Positions 17,276 through 23,670 of a DNA stretch of 40,423 nt are shown one piece after another. Every line of letters begins with the position of its first letter. The stretch's first letter is position 1. Where the stretch lies: contig NZ_FOGG01000004.1 of assembly GCF_900111155.1 (NCBI RefSeq), forward strand, positions 240,010 to 280,432, given 5' to 3'. The notes beneath the pieces are model-generated. The model was not told the DNA's origin, made no database searches, and saw only the letters and a program-made list of their open reading frames with translations. The DNA comes from Pedobacter rhizosphaerae (lineage in GTDB: Bacteria > Bacteroidota > Bacteroidia > Sphingobacteriales > Sphingobacteriaceae). Made by a program: the position numbers and the translations under genes.

Positions 17276-18163
17276 TCAATATTCTTCTTCGGAATGATGT
17301 CTTTCAGCAGCGTCTGCGCCCAAACTTTCAATTCTACTCATTAGGCCGGTGCTTTCCTTGCGTTCAACCAGATTGAAATAAATCAGCGCAGAAGCAATAA
17401 TTGGGATAATAAAAAAGATATAAGATAAATACTGACCCGTAGCGCTCAAAATAATGTAAGCATTGCTAATGGGTTGCTCTGTATGGGTAATTGCACTAAA
17501 CATCATGATAATGGCAGCCGGAATTTGAATAACCATAGACATAAAATAAGTAATGATCCAAACGACCAGCAGGATTGCTGCCGTTATCCACCATTCATTT
17601 TTCACCAACTTGAAAGAACGATCAAAAGAATGTCCTAAGGTCTCATTTTCCATGATGATTATGGGATAAAACAATGACATGGCGGGGAAGACATATATAC
17701 CAGGTATAATACAGCAAATAAAACAGATTACCATAAAAATACCTGCAACAAAGGAACTTCCCAATATCCTAAAAAAATAATATTTATAGTAACCCCACAC
17801 CTCCTGAGTACTTGGAGCGATATTGCCCTTTTCAATGTATAATATGATGTAGCTTAATACGCTTACATAAATAGCATTATAAAAGAGCATGACGAAAATG
17901 ATCAGCAATAAATACTGGCCTACAAAATCACTGATGCGGGCATAACTGCTGGTATAAATGGGCGCTATTTTCATTCCGCCGGTTTCACGAAACATATTTA
18001 ACTGAACCATTATTGCAGTAAGTAATCCTGCGAGCATAAAAAAACCACAGAAATAAATAAAGGTTTTTAGTAAAGGGTTGAAATTCTGTTTAATGAAAAG
18101 AAAGGTATCTCCAATAACTTCTCCAAAATCACGTACCTTTTTAAATTCTACTTGTTGCGCCAT
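17276..18163 (-). CDS. Multipass membrane protein of the MoxR operon
   Basis: The 295-residue protein has a cytoplasmic N-terminus with FKKVRDFGEVIGDTF and then about six hydrophobic segments (roughly 35-55, 88-115, 137-165, 195-220, 240-262). It includes a cysteine cluster in MVICFICCIIPGIYVFP (about 146-162) that resembles the DUF975/glycerophosphodiesterase membrane-domain type of helical fold. No catalytic site is seen. It starts 23 bp inside the end of the SpoIIM gene, so the two are translationally coupled, and ends one base before DUF4129. Homologues in this operon position are usually annotated only as hypothetical; a structural role in the MoxR-associated membrane complex is inferred. 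Confidence 0.8.
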   Translation of the reverse strand: MAQQVEFKKVRDFGEVIGDTFLFIKQNFNPLLKTFIYFCGFFMLAGLLTAIMVQLNMFRETGGMKIAPIYTSSYARISDFVGQYLLLIIFVMLFYNAIYVSVLSYIILYIEKGNIAPSTQEVWGYYKYYFFRILGSSFVAGIFMVICFICCIIPGIYVFPAMSLFYPIIIMENETLGHSFDRSFKLVKNEWWITAAILLVVWIITYFMSMVIQIPAAIIMMFSAITHTEQPISNAYIILSATGQYLSYIFFIIPIIASALIYFNLVERKESTGLMSRIESLGADAAERHHSEEEY

Positions 18164-19115
18164 TGGTAATAGGTTGAGTGCGTTTAATTAATTGATTAGG
18201 GTATAAAATAACATACCAGATAATAAAATATAAAGATCCGGCAAGAATACTGATGCTTAGCCAGAGTGGCATCTCTGTATGCCTGGTAACAAAGCTTTCG
18301 AAGAAGGCTGCCAGCAAGATAATCGGAATAATTCCGAGGGCAATTTTTGAGGCCGACTTAGCATTATTTTTAAAGGCTTCCAAACGGGTATAGGTTTTAG
18401 GGAATAGGATTCCGTTCCCAAGTACCAATCCTGCTCCTCCGGCAATAACCGCACAAGCAATTTCCAGTGTACCATGAATCCAGATCACCAAAATCGATTG
18501 GGCACCTAAGCCCTTGCTAAAAAAGAAATATTCAAAGGCTCCAATCATAATTCCTGTCCGCAGGAGATAGAAAACCGGTCCTAAAGAGAGGAAAACACCA
18601 CTAATAATCATCAGCAACATTACCCAAACATTGTTAGAGGCGATTTGCAGAAACATCATAAACTCACCTTCCTGCTTGTAAACTCCAAAAGGATCGCCTT
18701 TGGCAATATTTTCATTGGTCATATTAACATAGCTATCGCCAAAAAACATACGCAGAAAAGAGTCGTCATATTTGGCAGAAAGTATGCCTATAGCAATGGA
18801 TATCACAAAGAAAATAAGCGAATAGAGCAACTGTTTTCTATATTCATGAAATTTAACCGGAAGTTCATACTTCCAGAACCTGGCGAAGCGACCTTTTTCT
18901 TCCTTTTTATTTTTATAAATAGCCTGATGAAGAACCGAGGCGATTCCATTTAGATAAGCCGTAGTTCTGGATTTTGGATAGAAAGTTTTAGCGTAAGCCA
19001 GATCGTTCGTAATATCGATAAAACGCTGGGCTAATTCATCGGGATTATCGGTTTGCAAGATCTCATAGCCCTTCCACTTTTCAGAATTCTGCTTTACAAA
19101 CAACGCTTCTCTCAT
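18141..19115 (-). CDS. SpoIIM family (stage II sporulation protein M) membrane protein
   Basis: The 324-residue protein begins with a soluble helical domain containing the pattern KWKGYE...DLAYAKTFYPKS (about 14-50). A multipass membrane region follows with the SpoIIM hallmarks: FFVISIAIG, GVFLSLGPVFYLLRTGIMIGAF (here GVFLSLG then YLLRTGIMIGAF) and IWIHGTLEIACAVIAGGAG. The last is the HGxxExxA motif typical of the family. SpoIIM in Bacillus belongs to the engulfment DMP complex; in non-sporulating bacteria the family occurs next to RDD and MoxR genes and its role is unknown. It is the first gene of the operon, divergent from the RDD gene by 98 bp. Confidence 0.92.
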   Translation of the reverse strand: MREALFVKQNSEKWKGYEILQTDNPDELAQRFIDITNDLAYAKTFYPKSRTTAYLNGIASVLHQAIYKNKKEEKGRFARFWKYELPVKFHEYRKQLLYSLIFFVISIAIGILSAKYDDSFLRMFFGDSYVNMTNENIAKGDPFGVYKQEGEFMMFLQIASNNVWVMLLMIISGVFLSLGPVFYLLRTGIMIGAFEYFFFSKGLGAQSILVIWIHGTLEIACAVIAGGAGLVLGNGILFPKTYTRLEAFKNNAKSASKIALGIIPIILLAAFFESFVTRHTEMPLWLSISILAGSLYFIIWYVILYPNQLIKRTQPITNGATSRI

Positions 19116-19198
19116 ATCAATAGTTCAGTCCGGCTTAAATTTCTGTTAAAATAGAAACAAAAATTTTATCAGTCAACAAAAATTAAAAAAGCTTATGA

Positions 19199-19206
19199 TA
19201 TATTTG
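19199..19206 (+). promoter_or_regulatory. -7 box of the RDD gene
   Basis: TATATTTG is an exact TAnnTTTG and ends 7 bp before the start codon, which implies a leaderless or near-leaderless transcript. No -33 TTTG is evident at 19 bp. Confidence 0.4.
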
Positions 19207-19213
19207 AGTAACC

Positions 19214-19948
19214 ATGGAAACTATTAAAGTAAGTACAAGCCAGCATGTTGATATAGATTATGCTGTTGCCGGATTAGGCGAAAGAGTTGCAGCCAGATTA
19301 ATTGATTTCGGATTATTTGTGATTGTATTTCTTATTTTCCTTTTCTTTTTCACCTTAACCGGATTTGTAGATTCTGGAGGTACCACCTTAATTGTACTCC
19401 TGGTGATTTATGCCGCCGGTTTTGTCTTCTACGACCTGATCTGCGAAATATTCATGAACGGCCAGAGTATTGGAAAGCGACTGCTGAAAATCAGGGTAAT
19501 CAGCCTGGATGGCAGCCAGGCCACTCTGGGTCAATACTTTATGCGTTGGGTATTTAGAATTGTAGATTTCACGCTTACCTCCTGGGTTGGAGGCTTAATC
19601 TGTGTAGCGGTAACAGAGAACAAGCAGCGAATCGGAGACCTGGTTGCAGGAACAACCCTGATCAAAACAGAACCCCCAACGGCCTTTAATCAAATAGCCT
19701 TCCACCCCCCGGTTGAAGAATATACCCCGGTTTTCGATGCGGTTCATCACCTAACGGATAAAGATTTAGAATTGGTACATGAAGTAGTTTCTACTTATTA
19801 CAAAACAGGTAATCATACCCTAATCTATCAAATGGCAGCAAAACTCTCTAACCACTTACAGATTGCTATCCCTGAAAACATGAATGAATTGAACTTTTTA
19901 GAAACCATTGTTAAAGACTACAATCACATCACCGCAAGGATAGATTAG
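19214..19948 (+). CDS. RDD family membrane protein
   Basis: The 244-residue protein carries the RDD signature: AARLIDFGLF (RxxD) in the first membrane helix, FYDLICEIFMNGQSIGKRLLKI after the second, and IGDLVAGTTLI at the end of the domain (about 140-150). A 90-residue cytoplasmic C-terminal tail without clear motif follows. RDD proteins are mostly of unknown function; some act as ion transporters. It is divergent from the SpoIIM-MoxR operon, a pairing seen in many genomes, and so probably belongs to the same complex. Its TATATTTG -7 box (19199-19206) ends 7 bp before the ATG. The 3' end meets the DUF2752 gene tail to tail with 2 bp between stops and no terminator. Confidence 0.92.
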   Translation: METIKVSTSQHVDIDYAVAGLGERVAARLIDFGLFVIVFLIFLFFFTLTGFVDSGGTTLIVLLVIYAAGFVFYDLICEIFMNGQSIGKRLLKIRVISLDGSQATLGQYFMRWVFRIVDFTLTSWVGGLICVAVTENKQRIGDLVAGTTLIKTEPPTAFNQIAFHPPVEEYTPVFDAVHHLTDKDLELVHEVVSTYYKTGNHTLIYQMAAKLSNHLQIAIPENMNELNFLETIVKDYNHITARID

Positions 19949-19950
19949 AT

Positions 19951-20292
19951 TTAAAGATGAACGTGAGTAAACATCTTCAGAAAATAGCTGAGCAAAACAA
20001 AATTTCCGACTAATAAAACCAGAATTCTAAAAACAAGCGGTTGCTTTTTGAAAGGAAATCTGGCAGTAACTCCCGCAAAAATAAATAAAACCAATAATGG
20101 AATAAGCGGAGGGTAGAAAAACCAGCTCTTCGCGAAATCACCTTGTAATAAGGCAACAAAAGATCTTTGAAAGCCACATCCCGGGCAATCAATTCCTGTT
20201 AGTGCCTTAAATGGGCAGGGGATTAAATGATTTTGCAGCCAATCAAAAACACTGATTAAGCTGCAAAATACATTAGAAAATATCATTAACAT
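19951..20292 (-). CDS. DUF2752 membrane protein
   Basis: The 113-residue protein has the family core CPFKALTGIDCPGCGFQRSF (22-41), with the CPxCGxxR-like element, followed by a short amphipathic part and two membrane helices. DUF2752 proteins are small inner-membrane proteins of unknown function in Bacteroidota. The gene starts 3 bp after the upstream DUF5684 gene stops, so the two form an operon. Confidence 0.9.
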   Translation of the reverse strand: MLMIFSNVFCSLISVFDWLQNHLIPCPFKALTGIDCPGCGFQRSFVALLQGDFAKSWFFYPPLIPLLVLFIFAGVTARFPFKKQPLVFRILVLLVGNFVLLSYFLKMFTHVHL

Positions 20293-20295
20293 CGA

Positions 20296-20784
20296 TTAAA
20301 CAACAGGTGGAGGCGTGTTGTTCGGTGTATTAGGATTATTAAATGGGTTGTTTGGATTGTTGAAAGGATTATTTCCAAATCCATTTTGAGCCTCTGCGGC
20401 TGATGGCCCTAAGTACTTTGCAGGTCCAAATCCCAAAATCGGCCAAAAAATAAAAGAGAGCAAAATTAATCCAACGGTAAATCCTTCTGTTTTACCGAAG
20501 CTTTTGCTGATTAAGTTTGTGAGCCAAATTCCAAAAACGATATTACTACATGGTAAAAGCAACCATAAAATCCAAATCATTGGTTTTCCAACAATTTCGA
20601 GCATAATAATGGTGTTGTAAATAGGAATAATAGCTGCCCAACCTGGTTTACCGGCTTTTTCAAATACTTTCCACATAGATGCTACCATCAGCACCCAAAT
20701 AATAAGAATAAAAACAAAATAAGCGCCTAAAAACGCGGCAAAGAAGCCGCCGCCGGCTGATTCATAGTAATCTGAGTTTTCCAT
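20296..20784 (-). CDS. DUF5684 membrane protein with Asn/Pro-rich tail
   Basis: The 162-residue protein has three to four membrane helices: about 13-38, 45-60, 66-90 and 100-120. Between the first two lies FEKAGKPGWAAIIPIYN, the conserved DUF5684 motif; this domain is often seen beside signal peptidase I. No peptidase catalytic residues are present here. The C-terminal 30 residues are an Asn/Pro/Phe repeat (NNPFNNPN, twice) ending in PPPVV, a disordered tail that could be an interaction site. It is co-transcribed with the DUF2752 gene. A near-perfect palindrome lies about 55 bp upstream of the start. Confidence 0.88.
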   Translation of the reverse strand: MENSDYYESAGGGFFAAFLGAYFVFILIIWVLMVASMWKVFEKAGKPGWAAIIPIYNTIIMLEIVGKPMIWILWLLLPCSNIVFGIWLTNLISKSFGKTEGFTVGLILLSFIFWPILGFGPAKYLGPSAAEAQNGFGNNPFNNPNNPFNNPNTPNNTPPPVV

Positions 20785-20835
20785 AGAATTAGTTTAATTT
20801 AAATGTTTAAACTAAAATTAGAAAAATAAACTAAT

Positions 20836-20851
20836 AATCAATCGACTGATT
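20836..20851. promoter_or_regulatory. Operator-like palindrome upstream of DUF5684-DUF2752
   Basis: AATCAATCGACTGATT differs by one base from the perfect palindrome at 5327-5342. It lies in the 72-bp gap between the SGNH gene and the DUF5684 start, where the DUF5684 promoter should be. Confidence 0.45.
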
Positions 20852-20856
20852 AAAAA

Positions 20857-21576
20857 TTATTTCAATCTGGAGAAAACTTTAGGGCATATAGCTTGTGCCC
20901 AGGCGGCATACATCTTCTCACTTGGATGCAAACCATCTGTAGCTACTAAACCCGCATCAACCCTGGCATTTCTCGATTCAGGCGTGATATCGGTATAACT
21001 TACCCCTGCCTGATTGGAGATTTCCCGATTGGCCGCATTAAAGGCATCAACTTCTGCAGCTGTAGTTTCTAAATTGCGGCCAGATTGCTGCCCAAAGGGA
21101 GTTGCCCCCCAATCTGGAAAAGAAATAACAAATACCCTCGTCTTATCACCCTGAGCAAAAGTAATTGCCTGATTAAGCAGTGATTCGAACTCCTTTTTAT
21201 ATTGAGCCAGCGGATAACCCCGGTATTGATTATTTACACCGATAAGTAAGGTTACAAAATCATACTTAGGATCAATCTGCGATTTATTTATAGCCTCCTG
21301 AAGTTCATCTGTTGTCCAGCCCGTGGTTGCAATAATTCTTGGACTGCTTACATTTAAGCCTTTTTCATTTAACAGCTGCTGGAGTTGATATGGAAAAGAC
21401 GCTGAAGTTTCAACGGCCTCTCCTATAGTATAAGAATCACCTAGAGCCAGATAAGTTTGGCTTTGCTTTATAGAAGCAGGCATATTTTTTTCAGAAACAG
21501 ATGTGTCTGGCATATATTGAGTTTTCGTACAAGACGGGATTAAGAAAGACAATAAGAGAGAAATCAATAACTTCAT
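20857..21576 (-). CDS. SGNH/GDSL hydrolase lipoprotein
   Basis: The 239-residue esterase/lipase-like protein has a short lipoprotein signal (lipobox IPSC, Cys16). Block I is ALGDSYTIGE with nucleophile Ser48, the oxyanion Asn is in LLIGVNNQYRG, and block V is TDGLHPSE with Asp214 and His217. All catalytic positions are therefore present. It should be a lipid-anchored periplasmic or outer-membrane esterase; the substrate (acyl ester, acetyl sugar or other) is not evident. It follows lipB by 18 bp and is probably the third gene of the phosphopantetheinyl transferase-lipB operon. Confidence 0.93.
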   Translation of the reverse strand: MKLLISLLLSFLIPSCTKTQYMPDTSVSEKNMPASIKQSQTYLALGDSYTIGEAVETSASFPYQLQQLLNEKGLNVSSPRIIATTGWTTDELQEAINKSQIDPKYDFVTLLIGVNNQYRGYPLAQYKKEFESLLNQAITFAQGDKTRVFVISFPDWGATPFGQQSGRNLETTAAEVDAFNAANREISNQAGVSYTDITPESRNARVDAGLVATDGLHPSEKMYAAWAQAICPKVFSRLK

Positions 21577-21594
21577 CTCTAATTTACGGATTTT

Positions 21595-22326
21595 TTAAGG
21601 CTGGAGATCCATTTTAAAAAGTTCGGCAATGTGTTTTTTGAGTTTCCCTTTCACTTCTTCCATATCCAGCGTTCTCCCCAATTCGGCAGCTAAAGAGGTT
21701 ACAGCCTTATCGTCAATTCCACAAGGAACTATATTTTTAAAATAATCTAAATCAACATTTACATTAAAGGCAAAACCATGCATGGTAACCCAACGGCTGC
21801 AGCGAACCCCCATAGCACAAATTTTTCTGGCCTTTTCATTATCTGCATCCAGCCAAACGCCGGTATACCCAGGATATCGCCCAGATTCTATGCCATAATC
21901 CTTTAAAGTTAAAATCACTGCTTCTTCCAGCTTTCTCAAATAAAGATGAATATCAGTAAAAAAATTATCCAGGTCCAAAATAGGGTAACCTACAATTTGT
22001 CCAGGGCCATGATAGGTGATATCTCCACCACGGTTAATCTTATAATATGTAGCCTGCTTATCCTTCAAACCTTGTTCATCAAGCAATAAGTTTTCCGGGT
22101 GCCCACTTTTTCCAAGGGTATAAACGTGCGGATGTTCGTTAAAGATAAGATAATTAGGTGTAGGCAAATGAGTTCCATTAACTCTATTTTCCGTTTTTAA
22201 CGCAACAGTTTTGTTTAACAACTCCTCCTGCCTGTCCCAGGCTTCCTGATAATCTGTAAGTCCCCAATCCAAAAATTGAGTAGGAACTAATCCAACCGAA
22301 AGCGTTTGATCTTCTTTACTGTTCAT
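21595..22326 (-). CDS. lipB: Octanoyltransferase LipB
   Basis: LipB moves octanoyl from acyl-carrier protein to lipoyl domains, the first step of endogenous lipoate synthesis, in the cytosol. The 243-residue protein has RGGDITYHGPGQ (99-110), the ACP/octanoyl-binding motif, catalytic Lys168 in KICAMGV and catalytic Cys202 in IVPCGIDD. It lies between the phosphopantetheinyl transferase (8-bp gap) and the SGNH hydrolase. LipA is not in the window. Having the ACP-activating enzyme next to an ACP-using acyltransferase fits a shared acyl-carrier theme. Confidence 0.97.
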   Translation of the reverse strand: MNSKEDQTLSVGLVPTQFLDWGLTDYQEAWDRQEELLNKTVALKTENRVNGTHLPTPNYLIFNEHPHVYTLGKSGHPENLLLDEQGLKDKQATYYKINRGGDITYHGPGQIVGYPILDLDNFFTDIHLYLRKLEEAVILTLKDYGIESGRYPGYTGVWLDADNEKARKICAMGVRCSRWVTMHGFAFNVNVDLDYFKNIVPCGIDDKAVTSLAAELGRTLDMEEVKGKLKKHIAELFKMDLQP

Positions 22327-22334
22327 TTTCTTTA

Positions 22335-22979
22335 TTAATTGCTCACCACATAACCCAACATGTAACCATCATCTGTTTTAAAATAGTTAACCGTTAGCGC
22401 TCTCGTTCCAGTTGGCAGTTCAACTATTGCATTTAAACACCCTTCGGCTTTCAGTTTAAATGGCTTAATGTGAATATGCTGTTTAAATTCCAGTCCCTTT
22501 TTACCATGCCATTTGTAAATAGCTTCTTTTGCACACCAGGCTACATAAAGCCCCTCCGTATTATCGCCTATTTGCTTTTGAGCCAACTCAATATCGCTTA
22601 AAAACTTATGCTTAATGCTCTTAATCTTGTGTTTAATAAGCTCGATATCTACACCTACAGCAGATGTTTTACTCATCATTACCGCTGCATAATCATAGCT
22701 ATGACTTAAGGAAATATGATAGTCAAAGTTAACCAGATAAGGCTTACCATCTTCATCAAACTGGCAATCAATATATTCTTTGGTATTGAGCATGGTTCGA
22801 AGCAACAACCTCGTACTCAGCCAATGGAGCAATCTTTTCCCGTTATTGAGTGATGAAATAATATCTAGTTCATGCTGTTTAAGCTGCAATCCGGCCAACA
22901 GGTCTTCCTCGGTTTCTGTAATTTTCCAGATAGCCAGAACGGTATGTTCGTCAATATTTTTGTTATAAACTATGGGCAT
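22335..22979 (-). CDS. 4'-phosphopantetheinyl transferase superfamily protein
   Basis: The 214-residue protein has the Sfp/AcpT-type motifs GVDIE (109-113) and WCAKEAIYK (148-156), which bind Mg2+ and CoA, plus an upstream HISLSHS (88-94). It should transfer phosphopantetheine from CoA to carrier proteins. The length and single-domain-plus-N-terminal extension fit the Bacteroidota AcpS-like group; Sfp- or AcpT-type substrate choice cannot be told. It is the first gene of the operon with lipB and the SGNH hydrolase. A TAGTTTTG -7 box lies 23 bp upstream. Confidence 0.93.
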   Translation of the reverse strand: MPIVYNKNIDEHTVLAIWKITETEEDLLAGLQLKQHELDIISSLNNGKRLLHWLSTRLLLRTMLNTKEYIDCQFDEDGKPYLVNFDYHISLSHSYDYAAVMMSKTSAVGVDIELIKHKIKSIKHKFLSDIELAQKQIGDNTEGLYVAWCAKEAIYKWHGKKGLEFKQHIHIKPFKLKAEGCLNAIVELPTGTRALTVNYFKTDDGYMLGYVVSN

Positions 22980-23001
22980 TTATAAAAATGGCGTTTACAT
23001 G

Positions 23002-23009
23002 CAAAACTA
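23002..23009 (-). promoter_or_regulatory. -7 box of the phosphopantetheinyl transferase-lipB operon
   Basis: TAGTTTTG on the minus strand matches TAnnTTTG, 23 bp upstream of the ATG at 22979. A TTTG sits at 23037-23034, 24 bp further, slightly outside the usual spacing. Confidence 0.45.
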
Positions 23010-23050
23010 TCTTAAATAAATGATAATTTAGGCCAAAAATACGCATAAAA

Positions 23051-23587
23051 ATGATATTATCGGATAAAAGGATTTTAGAAGAAATTGACAAAGGCACCAT
23101 TATTATTGAGCCGTTTAAACGCGAAAGCTTAGGAACGAATTCTTACGATGTACATTTAGGAAAATATTTAGCCACCTACAAAGACAGGGTTCTTGATGCC
23201 AAGAAGCATAACGAGATCGAACATTTTGAAATCCCTAAAGATGGTTTCATTTTACAACCAGGAACATTATACCTTGGTGTAACCCTCGAATATACTGAAA
23301 CACATGGTCACGTTCCCTTTTTAGAGGGGAAAAGCAGTACAGGGCGACTAGGGATTGACATTCATGCCACTGCGGGCAAGGGAGATGTTGGTTTCTGCAA
23401 CACCTGGACTTTAGAAATATCTGTTGCTCAACCGGTTAAAATTTATGCAGGAATGCCAATCGGACAATTAATTTACTTTGTTGTGGAAGGCAGTATCGAA
23501 ACCATGTACAATACAAAAGGCAATGCCAAATACAATAATAAAACCACAAGACCAGTAGAAAGTATGATGTGGAAGAACAAATTCTAG
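23051..23587 (+). CDS. dcd: dCTP deaminase
   Basis: The enzyme deaminates dCTP to dUTP for dTMP synthesis. The 178-residue length is normal. The trimer-type motif EGKSSTGRLG (92-101) binds the triphosphate and the catalytic Glu122 lies in NTWTLEIS. The closing PVESMMWKNKF is a family-typical C-terminal tail. The bifunctional DCD/DUT type cannot be excluded by eye. The gene is divergent from the phosphopantetheinyl transferase operon and ends with a strong terminator. Confidence 0.96.
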   Translation: MILSDKRILEEIDKGTIIIEPFKRESLGTNSYDVHLGKYLATYKDRVLDAKKHNEIEHFEIPKDGFILQPGTLYLGVTLEYTETHGHVPFLEGKSSTGRLGIDIHATAGKGDVGFCNTWTLEISVAQPVKIYAGMPIGQLIYFVVEGSIETMYNTKGNAKYNNKTTRPVESMMWKNKF

Positions 23588-23614
23588 TATTTTAAAATTC
23601 AGAATAACTTCATC

Positions 23615-23652
23615 AAAATATGCCTCAGGTTTTGTACCTTGAGGCATATTTT
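23615..23652 (+). terminator. Terminator of dcd
   Basis: A 16-bp stem with one bulged A (AAAATATGCCTCA-GGT with ACCTTGAGGCATATTTT) closes a 5-nt loop and ends in TTTT. It contains the ATG at 23620, which therefore is not a start codon of the next gene. Confidence 0.85.
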
Positions 23653-23670
23653 ATTTACATAAAGCCACAA

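Noticed and set aside
17275..17331. Longer DUF4129 protein
   Set aside because: The added 19 residues overlap the upstream gene and would bury the signal peptide; the ATG at 17274 is one base after the upstream stop.
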